Assembly: GCA_022495995.1 (NCBI GenBank)
Contig: JAFEMH010002562.1
Span: 248,001 to 312,000 of the forward strand
DNA length: 64,000 nucleotides
Direction: 5' to 3'
From: Adenophora triphylla var. japonica
Taxonomy: Eukaryota; Streptophyta; Magnoliopsida; Asterales; Campanulaceae
Part shown: in pieces, positions 35,120 to 46,714 of the stretch
How positions within the stretch are numbered: the stretch's first letter is position 1
How the letters are laid out: every line of letters starts with the position of its first letter
Notes under the pieces: model-generated
The model's input: the letters and a program-made list of their open reading frames with translations, nothing else
Told to the model about the DNA's origin: nothing
Databases searched by the model: none
Program-made: the position numbers and the translations under genes

Positions 35120-36979
35120 ATCCTTTCTTCACTGGGTGGATAGGCGGGAATGTGACAAGTATGGGATAGCGACATAATCTGATTACTTAAGCAAGTAATG
35201 CTTGTGGGCTCGTGAATTACCAAAATTTCATTCCTGTTACCATTTCCTCCTTGAGCCGCCCCATTTGGCTCTTGCCATACATACTCTTGCAATTCACCCC
35301 TTTCAACCTTCTTTTGAATTACTCTTTTCAAATTATAACAATTATCGGTCTCATGACCCCTGTCCCGATGATAATTACAATATTGATTCATGTCAATCCT
35401 CCCAAGATCATTCATTTCAAAGGGTGGGGGCAAATCAACAGCCCTCAGAATTTCACTTGGTGTAGCGGTCAGCCTTGTAAACCTTACAATCCTCCTAACT
35501 CCTCGACCTCCATTTTGCCCTCCATTGCGACCTCCAACGCGACCTCCCCCTCTGCCGCCAGCAGGATTCCCTCGACCTCCTTGTTGAGCGGCATTCCCTT
35601 CCTTGACATACTCAATCCTATCCTTAACACTTTTCTTCCCAGTATTAGAAGCTCCTTCATCAATATCCTCACCACCACAATACGCCTTGACCCTTTCATG
35701 TAACTCGCTCAAAGTCGCAGGTAATCTCATCCTTAACTCCCTCCTGAATGATTCAGATAGCAGACCCGACATATACATCATTATAACATATTTGGGATCA
35801 ACCTCAGCAATTTGATTGGCGATTAGCACAAATCTGTTGGTGTAAGTAACAAGACCCTCTCCCGTCTTCTGTTTAATCCCAATCAATTCTTGCAGTACTA
35901 CTGGTTGAGCTCCCACTGATCCAAATCTCGCCAAAAACTTTCTCTTGAAATCTTGGTACCCCAATATGGAATTAACAAAGCCGCCGCACAAACCAATCCA
36001 AAGCCTGAAGTTCCAAGGTGCTAGCAAAAGTCTTACATAATAAAGCATCATCTTTTGTCAAAATCGCCATTGTGACCTCAAATCCCGCTACATGAGTTCT
36101 GGCTGTGGTGACTCCTGCATACTTGGATAGAGCGGGCAAACGAAAGTCTGGAGCTGGCTCAGCTTCCTGGATATATCTAGCAAATGGAGCGACAAAGGAG
36201 TCTTTCTCATTATCAACTACACCACCCCTTTCCAGCTCTGCCAATCTCCTTGCCATCTCGGCCATCTGCTTCCTGAAACCGTCTTCTTCTCCAAAACGAC
36301 TAACTCCTATACCCTTCCCTTTTTCTACCGACTTGGGTTTCTCGCAATCTTTCAAACTTCTCAACTCTTTCTCGCCATCTTCAGCATCATTTGACGCAGT
36401 ATCACCATCTTCTTCTTCACAATAGAGGGACGACACTTGGGAAGTGTGTGGCCAATGATAAACTTTAATCTTTCTTCCATTTTCCATGTACTCTCCCGCT
36501 TTTCTTTTTTGTGTTCCTTCAATTCGCCTTTGCGACCCCTCTATTCTCGCTTCTACTTCTTTTGGCTTCTCAGGCTCTACTTCCTTTTCTTGCTCCTCAT
36601 TTACCACAATTACCTCCTTATTTGCTCCCTTGTCTCCCTCTATTGTCACCGTTAAAAATCCCTGCGGGATTGGAGTAGGTTTCTTCTTCATCGCCCTCAG
36701 TCGCTTGTTGTTTTCAATCAATTGCAAGATCAAAGCGTTATGGATCCTCAAACTTTCTTCCTCATTCTCTATTTCCTCCTCTTGTGGTGGCGGCATCACA
36801 TTCCTCTCTCTCTCGTCGCCAGTATCTCGCTCCACCTCTTCCGGGATTACTTGCTGCGAGGAAGAAGTATCTCTCGCTCCACCCATACCGATATTCCCAA
36901 ACCCAGAAATTGGAGTGACAATGTTCCTTCCCACTACAGTCTTTTGGCCCACTACCATATTCTTCTCTGGTGTTGACAT
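35089..36979 (-). pseudogene. Gag of the second Tat element, with one internal frameshift
   Basis: Starts MSTPEKNMVV at the ATG 36977-36979. The N-terminal half is acidic and lysine-rich. The retrotransposon gag domain (LDWF then KRKFLARFG, TGEGLVTYTNRF) is split by a one-base shift near 35985. A zinc knuckle CNYHRDRGHETDNCYNLK lies near 35370 after a Gly/Arg-rich stretch (GGRGGGRVGGRNGG). The frame ends at a TAA at 35089 and pol continues in another frame, overlapping by about 30 bp. That could be a natural gag-pol frame change or a lesion. Confidence 0.88.
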
Positions 36980-37558
36980 TCTTTCTACTTACGTAATCAC
37001 CTCTATGAACTTCAACAACGAAAATCTGCAAATCTTATGAAGATTTGAAGATCTTGCTCAAAAACCCAGAAACAACAACAATGAACCCAGTAATCAGACC
37101 TTTCTTCAACACCAAAACTTTCCACACCTTACCACCAAAAACACCCAAATCAAAGCTACTCGAAACAAAACAACTTCATAAATTCCAACCTCAAACTTTC
37201 ACAACCAAACCCAGATTTGAACAGATCTTAACAAACAATTTTGAATTCAACACAACTCTTACAAATACTCTAGAAAACAAGAATCTACACCAACTCAATT
37301 AAACCAAATTACCTTCTCCAAATATTCAACTCACAAACACCAATCAATCATAACAGCAAAAACAAACACCACTCGCATCTACCAACAATAAAAACAACAA
37401 AATTCCTCTTACAAATTGCCAATAATGTCAACTTCAACCGGTGAATTCAATACTTCTCTAAAATCGTCCACCACACGACCCACCTTCAGAATTTCAGAAC
37501 AGAGCTCCCTCGATCTCAAGCCACCGCCAACGAAGCTTCAATCCTTGAAGAGAAAACA

Positions 37559-37576
37559 GTCCCGGCAACGGAACCA
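37559..37576 (-). other. Primer binding site, complementary to tRNA-Glu 3' end
   Basis: On + the sequence reads GTCCCGGCAACGGAACCA, identical to the 3' end of plant tRNA-Glu plus CCA as I recall it. On minus it starts TGG two bases after the 5' LTR. It is not a tRNA gene: the rest of the cloverleaf is absent. Confidence 0.75.
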
Positions 37577-37578
37577 AT

Positions 37579-38299
37579 TGATGTTGCCAGGATCTTCCTC
37601 AACAGCAACCTCACCGTTGTAGTCTATCCTTGATATCTCCGGCTCCTTCTTCTTCGACTGATCTGCACACCACAAACGTTAACTAAACCGGGGGCGGCTC
37701 CGGCGTAAGCCCCTCCGGCGTGAGGATAAGTGTTTGCTTGGAAGGAAGGTAAACAGTATTGAAGGTGATTGTGTGTGAATCAATGGACATACCTTGAAAT
37801 GAAGCTTTCCCCTCTTATTTATACTCCTCATCCTCGTGCCATGCATGTGACCTCCTCACATTTCATGCCTCCTGCCACGTGTCAACATATCATTGGTCCT
37901 TTATAAAGTAAACCCTTAACACGTGATCATCAATCCCAATGCATAACCGTCTAATGGGTCCCACTTGGTAGATATTTATATGCCGCCTCTGGTGAATATC
38001 AACTGGAATCCCTCTCTCGCCGGATAAGGTCGCTTACTATTATGTCTCGCCTTGCCATCATGTCTCGCATTTAATCTTTATCGCCGGCTTTCCTCATAAT
38101 ATGTCGCCATTTACTATCTTGATTTCCCCCTTTCCTAAGGATACTAGCGGGATATTTCCTATCTCGCCTCCATATGATCTTCTTTGGGTCGCCTGTATTC
38201 TTATTTCTTTCTTGGGTCGTACCCCACTTTTGGGCCCACTGGCTGCTCTCTCGCTAATATATTTGGGCCAGGCCCAACTGCTATTCTTAGACAGCATCA
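37579..38299 (-). repeat. 5' LTR of the second Tat element, with promoter motifs
   Basis: TATA box on minus at about 37814-37823 (TATAAATAAG). Two G-box/ABRE-like CACGTG motifs lie upstream of it at 37876-37881 and 37920-37925. These are typical light- or ABA/stress-responsive plant sites, although function is inferred. Confidence 0.93.
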
Positions 38300-38681
38300 T
38301 TTTCTTTTCTTTTTTATTCTATTAATAAAATTTAGTGGCATTGCCAATTTCGATTAAAAAAAAAACAAAGAAAACACAAGTATATATTTCATAAAAAAGT
38401 TAAGCAGAAGCAGTCTTCCTTTGTTAGACATTTTGAAGCTTTTGTAATCGAAACCGGCTTCTCATATCAAGTCACTAGTAAAAGTTCTCGACACATGTTT
38501 TTTTTTTTGTTTTTTAAGGGCAAAATGGGAAAGAGACAACTTAGTGAGAGCAAAATGAAAAATTTGACATTTGAAACTGTTCATACAACTGTTCACAGAC
38601 AGTTGTGTTTTATACTATAGATATTGTATGAAGTCAACATAAATCTACAACTACATATCATGAAGCCATGAGTATATCAAT

Positions 38682-38726
<45 letters not shown>

Positions 38727-39035
38727 TATTGCAGCACATTTTTTTGTATGTATATATATACACACACATGTACGTATATATATATATACACACACATTAT
38801 TGCAGACATTTTTTTGTATGTATATATATACACACACATGTACATATGTACATATATATGATGAATTGGAAGACATTTACTTACACATACAATCAAATAC
38901 ATTCAAGAATGCGAGAATATTTAAGAATGATGAATTAATTTGGACATGCGACTGTGAAATCCATAGGGTTCGCTCTGTAGTGGGCCCTACCAACCTTACA
39001 AGCCAGATGATCAATGATCGGACACATTTCAAAAA
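38300..39035. other. Region downstream of the ankyrin gene, with TA/CA microsatellite
   Basis: No gene. 38686-38860 is a compound (TA)n/(CA)n tract in which a segment ACACACATTATTGCAG...TTTTTTTGTATG is duplicated about 77-80 bp apart. The apparent frames through it are low complexity. Confidence 0.7.
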
Positions 39036-39076
39036 TTAAACGCCATCCTGATTCGTAGTGAACCTTGACAGCCTTC
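39036..39076 (-). pseudogene. Displaced original 3' end of the ankyrin gene
   Basis: On minus, after the CCTTC target duplication (39072-39076), eleven codons LSRFTTNQDGV and a TAA (39036-39038) continue the ankyrin reading frame exactly as it was before the copia insertion. Confidence 0.75.
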
Positions 39077-39345
39077 TATAAGACTACCCAATAGGGTTCA
39101 TTGACGTGAAGAAGAGAGTATGAGAAATTCTCCAAAACGTGAGATATCCTCAGTGGAGATTTGTATTTTTATATTCATAATAATGTACAAGAGTCCTTAC
39201 TGACTAATACATGGAATGAATATTCTAACTAAGGTATGAAATAACTATTGACCAAGACAATATAAGTCTACCAAATATATACAAATCACAATAACCTACT
39301 GAGAATAGAACGGATCATTTTGTGATCTCGGTATTACTGTTTACA
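39077..39345 (-). repeat. 3' LTR of copia element 2
   Basis: 269 bp; same as 46443-46714 apart from a 3-bp deletion and one substitution. It also supplies the stop codon of pol at 39315. Confidence 0.93.
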
Positions 39346-41366
39346 CCCCCCCTCAAGCCAAGCGATACGGAGGCTAGCTGCAGCTTGGACGATAACAATT
39401 GTAGACGAGGGCGAGCCAAACCTTTAGTGAATATGTCCGCAAGCTGATCATTGGTGGAGACATAGGATAGCCGAAGGAACCCACGTTGATGTAGTTCTCG
39501 CACAAAGTGATAATCAATCTCTATATGGCGAGTACGAGCATGAAAAACTGGATTGCGGGACATATGTAGTGCAGAAATATTATCACAAAAGAGTTGTGGA
39601 GGGGATAAAAATTCACCAAGTTCTCGGTAGAGGAAGGAAAACCAACGCAGCTCGGCTGCGGTCGTGGCTAAGGCACGATATTCGAACTTTTTGCTTGACC
39701 TTGCAACTGTCGTTTGCTTCTTTGCAGACCATGATACTAGGTTCGGGCCGATAAACACACATGCCCCTGTAGTAGACCGGCGATCATCAGGTGAACCTGC
39801 CCAATCAGAATCTGAAAAGGCCTGGATAGTAGTGTCGGGTGATCGAGTAAACTTGAGACCAAGAGAGAGTGTTCCTTTGACAAACCGTAGAATACGTTTG
39901 ACTGCAATTAGGTGAATTGTTCGAGGGCTGTGCATAAATTGACATACATGGTTCACCGAAAAAGCAATATCGGGTCTAGTCAATGTGAGATACTGAAGTC
40001 CGCCAACCATGCTTCGATAAGTGGTGGCATCGGCTAGAGGGTCTCCATCTAAGGCCGAAAGATGGGTGCCAGGAACAATTGGAGTAGAGGCAGGCTTACA
40101 ATCTTCCATGTGAAATTTTCGAAGTAAATCAGAAGCATATTTTGCTTGGCAAAGAATGAGAGAGTCCAAAGAGCGGGTTGTTTCAATACCAAGAAAATAG
40201 CCAAGAGACCCAAGGCGGCGACTTTCGAATTTTTCACAAATGCTATCTATCACCCTGGATACTTCACTCGAAGAGGAGCCCGTTATGATGAAATCATCAA
40301 CATATACGAGTATGGCTACCGTGGAAGATTCCGAGTGTCGAATAAATAAGGAACTATCTGATTTACTGTTGAAGAACCCAATAGAAATAAGAAAATCATG
40401 AAGTCGTTGAAACCAAGCCCGAGGGGACTGTTTCAAACCGTAAATGGAGCGATGAAGTCGGCACACATGATTAGGAAAGTCGGGGTGCGAGAACCCAGGT
40501 GGCTGAGCCATGTAAACCTCTTCATTCAGAATTCCATTTAAGAAAGCATTTCGGACATCCAACTGTTGAAGTGGCCAAGAACGGGAGTGAGCAATCGCCA
40601 AGATGGTCCGAATGGTAGGAGGTTTGACCACGGGGCTAAACGTCTCATCATAGTCTACCCCTTCCTGTTGGGTGAACCCCTGAGCCACTAACCTTGCTTT
40701 ATGGCGTTCAACAGAGCCATCGGATTTTCGTTTAATCTTGAAAATCCATTTGCTACCGACCACATTCATAGACTTCTGTCGCGGAACTAGGGACCAAGTT
40801 CCATTCTTATGCATTGCCGTTAACTCTTCTTTCATAGCAAGTTGCCAATGTAAATGGGGAGCTGCTTGTTTAAGAGTCTTGGGTTCATAATCAACAGAAT
40901 CCGGAAGAGTGGCTGCAAGAGCAACCGGTATGGGATGTCGAGATGGAAACGGAGAAGTAGCAGCTATGTTCGCAATTTTACGTGGCTTAAAAATGCCTGC
41001 TCGAGCACGTGTTGTCATAGGATGTGTGTTCTGAGGATTAGGAGATGCCACATACTGTGAAGGAGGCTGCGGTAGGCCGGCTGCATGCGGCTTGTTCTTC
41101 TTGGGAAGAAGGTGCAAAGAATGTCTTCAATGAGAACAGAAGGAGGGGCCTGGTCCGAAGTCAATGGCTCGGAATCTGTTGGGCTGGTTGCTAGAGTAGG
41201 CAGCTCGCTCGGCCCAAGATCATGCAGGCTGGTGAGCAGCGGTGGAGCCAATGGGACCGGATCACTTGTAGAGGGAGTGACTTGAGGTGGCCGGCCAAGA
41301 GGCAAGTGACAAGCTGCTGGACTGGTGTTTGAAGATGATGGCTGGCATAGGCCAGAAGCTGTATCA
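39315..41366 (-). pseudogene. 3' half of copia element 2 pol: RT and RNase H
   Basis: On minus, reading onward from the nested insertion. A Ser/Pro-rich linker is followed by one frameshift near 41100, then a 600-codon open frame. RT starts at HWQLAMKEELTAM and has KWIFKIKRKSDGS, LDVRNAFLNG and catalytic YVDDFIITG (about 40300). RNase H has [18 protein letters not shown] (about 39800) and [12 protein letters not shown], where most copia elements read SSTEAEYRA. The stop lies within the 3' LTR. Apart from the frameshift and the nested element the sequence looks recently active. Confidence 0.92.
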
Positions 41367-41826
41367 TGTTGGGATGTGGAGTCAAAACCATGGATAAAGG
41401 AATTTGAACCGCGGTCGGAGGAGTTGGTGAGATCAAGGAGGATTCTTCTGCAGCAGATTTGTTTCCTATTTTGATTAGATCTCCTCTTGCATTGGTGATT
41501 CCTTTTGGTAGTAATATTTGGAAGGACTTGTGAAGAAAGAAGATTACTTTCTTGAGTAGGAATCCTTTTATTACTAGGATTTGATTTATTGTTCCCTATA
41601 AATACATGTGATAGCCTAGAGACAAATTGTAACATCTGAAAATATTAGAGAGAATATTTTGGCTTGGTAGCGCCCCCGGAAGTAGTTGTTGTTGCAACGA
41701 ACCGGGTTAACAATTCTTGTGTGTTCCTTTGTGTGTGATTTATTTTTCGTGTGTGTTACATCTTATTTATTCATTCTCAAAGCTTGATCCGTTATTCCGC
41801 TGCGCAAGAACGTGATTTTCACAACA
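41367..41826 (+). repeat. 5' LTR of the gag-only element
   Basis: TATA box at about 41600 (CTATAAATAC). Identical by eye to the 3' LTR over about 400 bp, then clearly different in the last 55 bp before CACAACA. Confidence 0.92.
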
Positions 41827-41880
41827 ACTGGTATCAAAGCTCTTGGTTTCGTCGAATCATTGCTTGGGTTATCTTTTGCT

Positions 41881-43368
41881 ATGGATTTCTTGGGAGCTTT
41901 GGAGGATGGTAATAAGGTGTTGATCGAAAAGTTTGATGGGACGGATTTCAATTTTTGGAAGACACAGATCGAGGATGTTTTGTGGAACAAGGATTTGTAT
42001 CTACCATTAAAAGAAAAGCCGGCGGACATAGAGGAAGCAAAATTCGAAATCTTGGATCGGAAAGCGTTAGGGCTTGTTAGGCAAACGTTGACCAAGGATG
42101 TCGCGAAGAATGTTTTGGAGGCGAAGACTACCATGGAGATGTTGCAGATGTTGGCGAGCATGTACGAGGCACCATCGGCGGCGAACAAGGCTCATCGATG
42201 AGGAAGGCATTGAACATAAGGATGGTAGAGGGCATGTCGGCGACAAAGCACATAAGTGAATTCAAATCTCTTGCGACCCAACCGTCTTCCGTGGCATTAC
42301 TCTTGATGATGAGGTACTAGCGTTGATTTTACTTTCTTCTTTACCGGAAAGTTGGGATACGGCTGCGATAGCGATTGCGTTTCAACAGGAAAAGTGAAGT
42401 TGAAGTTTGCGGATGTCGTTGATGTGATTCTTGGCGAAGAAATTCGTAGAAAGAGTAAGGCAGGGACATCGGGGCTAGCACTGAATATCGGTGAAAAGGG
42501 TAAGAGTGGCAAGAAGGTGATTACTTGTTACGATTGTGGGGAGAAGGGGCACTTTAGGAGAAGTTGTCCGAAGCGGTCAGGCAGAGCGAAGGAATTGAAT
42601 GTTGCAGAGGAGTTAGCGGATGTATTAATCTTGGGTGGGAGCAGTTCAACGGATTCGTGGATTTTGGATTCAGGCTCAACGTTTCATTCATGCACTAGTG
42701 CAGAAAGGATGGAGCAGTACATTCCGGGTGATTTTGGGGTTGTTCGTTTGGGAGACAATAATCCAGTCAAGGTCATTGGAAAGGGGGTAGTTCGGGTCAA
42801 AGCAACGGATGGGACTGTTTTGCGGCTACGTGATGTGCGACATATTCCGGATTTGAAGAGGAACTTGATTTCCATAAGGCAACTTGATAAGGAGGGTTGT
42901 GTGGTGACCTTCGGTTGTGGGACGTGGAAGGTAAACCGCGGAGCTAGCTTGGTGGCTCGTGGCGGCGTGGAAAATATGTTGTATACCACATGCAACATGA
43001 GTCGTTGGGGGAAACGAAGGCGCATCCCAATGATGAATGGTGGTGGCCGAGATCGCCATGGTGGGAGAAATTTCACTAAACGGTATGTTGGTAGAAAATT
43101 GGGTGATGAAGTCGGCCGACGCGGAGCCAATTTGGCCAACATGGGAGCGGGATCTAGAACGGTGATGCGATGGGTTGCAAAGAACACACAAAGGTTCCAA
43201 GCTTGTGATTGTGTGGGGCACGTGGATTCGCGCTGTTCAGGATCGATAGTTAGCAAGCAAGTGAGCGGGGATGTGCAGGGAGGATCATTTGGAATGAAGA
43301 CTCGGAGCATGGTAGAACCGACAGTTATGTTGAAGCGTAGCTCAGCTTCAACTCACTTGGATAACTAG
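41881..43368 (+). pseudogene. Gag-protease of the TR-GAG element, one shifted segment, novel basic C terminus
   Basis: ATG at 41881 (MDFLGALEDG). Copia gag N-terminal block: KFDGTDFNFWKTQIEDVLW (41930-41985). The frame breaks at about 42199 and is restored near 42352, so the middle of gag is read in other frames (ALNIRMVEGMSATKHISEF). A zinc knuckle CYDCGEKGHFRRSCPKR is at about 42527, an aspartic-protease motif WILDSGSTFHSC at about 42658 and a gag-pre-integrase segment ending NMLYTTCNMS (about 42975). After that the integrase is absent. Instead, about 120 codons encode an Arg/Gly-rich basic tail (RWGKRRRIP, GGGRDRHGGR) I do not recognise, ending TAG near 43366. The shift may be a lesion. 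Confidence 0.8.
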
Positions 43369-43459
43369 ACAAGAGGCCGGGCGCTACCAACGCAATAGGC
43401 GGCCACCGAAATTTGTTTCAAGAGAGGTATCATGGATGGTTTGTCTCCAGGTGGGAGAT

Positions 43460-43912
43460 TGTTGGGATGTGGAGTCAAAACCATGGATAAAGGAATTTGA
43501 ACCGCGGTCGGAGGAGTTGGTGAGATCAAGGAGGATTCTTCTGCAGCAGATTTGTTTCCTATTTTGATTAGATCTCCTCTTGCATTGGTGATTCCTTTTG
43601 GTAGTAATATTTGGAAGGACTTGTGAAGAAAGAAGATTACTTTCTTGAGTAGGAATCCTTTTATTACTAGGATTTGATTTATTGTTCCCTATAAATACAT
43701 GTGATAGCCTAGAGACAAATTGTAACATCTGAAAATATTAGAGAGAATATTTTGGCTTGGTAGCGCCCCCGGAAGTAGTTGTTGTTGCAACGAACCGGGT
43801 TAACAATTCTTGTGTGTTCCTTTGTGTGTGATTTATTTTTCGTGTGTGTTACATCTTATTATTCCTCCTAGCTCGGTCCGTTTTCCGCTGCGTGGGCGTG
43901 ATTTTCACAACA
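43460..43912 (+). repeat. 3' LTR of the gag-only element
   Basis: 453 bp; followed by TATCA. The divergent U5 end reads CCTCCTAGCTCGGTCCG where the 5' LTR reads CATTCTCAAAGCTTGATCCG. Confidence 0.92.
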
Positions 43913-46418
43913 TATCAAGAGGGCCAAACAGGCCAGAAGTAATACCAGGATGCTCAAAGTTGTTACCAGATGATGTGGAACCAGATTTTGCCAAGGGAAA
44001 AGTGTTCTCATCAAATAGAACATGTCGGGTAACATATAGTCTGCCCGTTGATTGATCAAGGCACCGATATCCTTTCCTGAAAATGTCATATCCCAAAAAA
44101 ATACATGGAGTTGATTTAGGCATGAGTTTATGTTTATTATATGGTACAAGGTGGGGAAAGCATAAACAACCAAAAGTTTTTAGGAACATGTAGTTCGGAG
44201 TTCTCTTGAGTAGCTTTTGATGAGGAGAGATGTATCCTAACAAACGCATTGGTAGCCGATTAATTAAAAAGACGGCTGTACTAAAAGCTTCTAACCAATA
44301 CTTTTGAGGTACCCCAGATTGTGCTAACAAACATAATCCCATTTCGACAATGTGGCGGTGTTTTCGTTCAACGGTTCCATTTTGTTGCGGTGTATGGGCA
44401 CAAGTGGATTGATGTTTTATTCCATGATTTTTAAGAAAAACAAAGAATTGTCTATTCATGAACTCACCACCCCCATCTGTTTGAATGGTTTTAATAGTAT
44501 GTATGGCAGCGATTTTACGACTTAGTTGGTTTTCAACTTGAGTTTTGAATGTAGAGAAAACATCCACAACATCAGATTTTCTAAGCAAAGGATAGAACCA
44601 AACGTATCGAGAGAAATCATCAACAATGCTTAAATAATAACGAAAACCACTATTTGAAGTAATTGGGGAGGGACCCCATACATCCAAGTGCAACAAAGCT
44701 AATGGTTCAGTAGAATGAAAATTACGAGTAGAAAAAGGTAAACTACACGATTTTCCTAAGGGGCAAATGTGACAACAAGATTTATTTGAGACGGATCCAC
44801 TAATTGGAATTTTGACTCTTTTGACTAAGGACTTGAAAACCTGAGATGACGGGTGTCCAAGACGGGCATGCCAAGTGGACGACGAAGCACGTTCCCCAAT
44901 GAGGGCCAAAGGATTGACTCGAGAAGATGGATCGAACCGAAGTGTGTAGAGTCCATCACAGCTACTGCCAGAAAGAATGGTCTGCTTCGTGGTGTTGTCC
45001 TTCACACGAAAACCAAAACCATTAAACTCAAAGAAGCAATTATTATCAAGAGAGAAACGACGAATAGAAAGTAAAGATTTATGCATGTTAGGAACACATA
45101 AAACATTACGAAGAATAAAATTTCTATTATGAGAAGAGACAGAGGCATGGCCTATAGAAGAGATGGGGATACGAGTACCATTAGCCACAGTGACCGCATC
45201 ACTACCTGAGTAGGGAGTAACATGAGAGAACCCGTCCATGGATGCAGTCATATGATTTGTTGCCCCGGTGTCAAGAACGTAAGATGGATTGCCCTGACCA
45301 TGATGGTACTCGGATGAAGGTGATGAGACAGGAGCCTGATGAGTGTACAATGCATAATTACCCAGATCCTTGCATTGAGGGGCGGTATGACCATGTTTAT
45401 GACAAAGTTGACAAGCTGTGTTGGTAACATGGGTAAATGGATTTGGTGGGTAATATGGAGTGGTGGTTCGGCCAGTAGGGTGGGGGGGTCTTGGTGCATT
45501 AAATTGTTGGTGGTATTGAGAAGGGTTAGGAATGGGATTGGGTGTTGGCAAAATTCCATGGTTCCCCTTGCTAGTACCTCCACGATTTTTGTTACCAGAA
45601 TTTCCACGACCCCCTTTGTTCCTGTTATTTCCTTGGTTACGACCCGGATTAGGACTACCACCGGACATATTATATGAAGAAGGGTGAGAAGCCGGAGTGT
45701 CCTTACCAGCAGCAAGAGCAGTTGTCGGATTGAGAGCCAAAGGAGAAAACCTAGTCTGCAAATCTTCTTCCTGTAATAACAAATCGAGGAGATCGTCAAG
45801 GGATTCAGCAGGTTTGTTATTTTGAGACGTGATGAACTCCTTGTATGTTGACCCAAGTCCGGACACTATGCGTTGTTGAAGATCCTCGTCGGACAAAACA
45901 TCACCTGCTTTGGCAAGGGCGTCAGAGATGGAAGTGGCATAAAGAAAATAATCGTCTATGCTCATATCCGAACGCCTGGAGAGTGAGTTTAGATCGGCTT
46001 TGAGTTTCTGAACATGAACTCTAGACTTGCCACCGAATCGTTTTTCAAGTAGATTCCAGGCAGCAGGAGCAGTGACGCATGGGTTCACTCGCGACTGAAT
46101 TTTGGAGCAGACAGTCGCTTTGATCCATCCTAGTGCTAGGCTCGATGCTTGATTAAAGTAATCAAGCCAAGGGTTGTCTGTCCCATCTTCAAGAGTGGCC
46201 GGAGGAGGCTCAGTTTGCAGCACAGCAAACGTAAGTTTGAAGGTGGTCAATACGGTAAAGAACAACGATCGCCAATTGAGGTAATTGTCGTTGTTCAAGT
46301 GACAGTGCCCGAGGAAAGATTGGATGTTCAGAGTAAGAGGAAGGGTGGGAGGGGTTGCAGCGGAAGTTTTAAGAGTTGAACAAGGAGGAGACATGGCGGA
46401 CGAAGGAGAAGCGGCCAT
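43913..46418 (-). CDS. 5' half of copia element 2: gag, protease, integrase (interrupted by nested element)
   Basis: Open on minus from ATG 46416-46418 (MAASPSSAMSPP), 24 bp after the LTR. Gag: LNNDNYLNWRSLFFTVL (about 46300), SMDDYFLYATSISDAL-type block near 45960, and zinc knuckle CQLCHKHGHTAPQC (about 45400). Protease: YVLDTGATNHMTAS (about 45270). Gag-pre-integrase: WHARLGHPSSQVF (about 44860). Integrase core: LHLDVWGPSP (44700), IQTDGGGEFMNRQF (44470), PQQNGTVERKHRHIVE (44370), the D-D-E set of a copia integrase. The frame runs cleanly to the nested insertion at 43913 and would continue at 41366. No stop or shift is visible in this half. Confidence 0.93.
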
Positions 46419-46430
46419 GGATCTAAATGG

Positions 46431-46442
46431 TGACTGATACCA
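46431..46442 (-). other. Primer binding site of copia element 2
   Basis: On minus TGGTATCAGTCA abuts the LTR end directly; it matches the initiator-Met site over the first 9 bases. Confidence 0.75.
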
Positions 46443-46714
46443 TATAAGACTACCCAATAGGGTTCATTGACGTGAAGAAGAGAGTATGAGAAATTCTCCA
46501 AAACGTGAGATATCCTCAGTGGAGATTTGTATTTTTATATTCATAATAATGTACAAGAGTCCTACTTACTGACTAATACATGGAATGAATATTCTAACTA
46601 AGGTATGAAATAACTATTGACCAAGACAATATAAGTCTACCAAATATATACAAATCACAATAACCTTCTGAGAATAGAACGGATCATTTTGTGATCTCGG
46701 TATTACTGTTTACA
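46443..46714 (-). repeat. 5' LTR of copia element 2
   Basis: 272 bp. Its first bases (minus TGTAAACAGTAA) provide the new stop codon of the ankyrin gene. Confidence 0.93.

Larger units (their letters stand above)
25110..38299 (-). mobile_element. Complete young Tat-lineage Ty3/gypsy element (13.2 kb)
   Basis: Two 721-bp LTRs (25110-25830 and 37579-38299) start TGATGTTGCC and end GACAGCATCA. Reading both through, I found one difference. Order on minus: 5' LTR, tRNA-Glu-type PBS, gag, protease-RT-RNase H-integrase, tandem-repeat spacer, an antisense gene on +, polypurine tract, 3' LTR. Dual RNase H and absence of a chromodomain point to Tat. Flanks TTTTT and TTTTC give a 4 of 5 target duplication. 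Several frameshifts interrupt the genes despite the young LTRs. Confidence 0.95.
41367..43912 (+). mobile_element. Gag-only copia-derived element (TR-GAG type), nested in copia 2
   Basis: LTRs 41367-41826 (460 bp) and 43460-43912 (453 bp), TGTTGGGATG...CACAACA; perfect target duplication TATCA (41362-41366 and 43913-43917). PBS TGGTATCAAAGCTC at 41829 and purine tract GGTGGGAGA before the 3' LTR. The 1.6-kb interior has gag and protease but no integrase, RT or RNase H, so mobilisation must depend on other copia elements. Confidence 0.92.
39077..46714 (-). mobile_element. Young Ty1/copia element 2 (minus), inserted in the ankyrin gene
   Basis: Short LTRs (39077-39345, 269 bp; 46443-46714, 272 bp) differ by one substitution and a 3-bp indel. 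The target duplication CCTTC is perfect (39072-39076 and 46715-46719). On minus the LTR starts TGTAAACAG and ends CTTATA, an unusual TA instead of CA terminus. PBS TGGTATCAGTCA follows at 46431-46442. It contains a nested gag-only element at 41367-43912. Confidence 0.95.

Noticed and set aside
37559..37576. tRNA-Glu gene
   Set aside because: Only the 3' end plus CCA is present, at the exact PBS position; no cloverleaf.
38668..39039. Frames through the TA/CA tract on both strands
   Set aside because: Low-complexity Tyr/Ile/Thr/His runs from a microsatellite.
43384..43728. Duplicate 'protein' shared with 41191-41635 on minus
   Set aside because: It is the two LTRs of the gag-only element read backwards.
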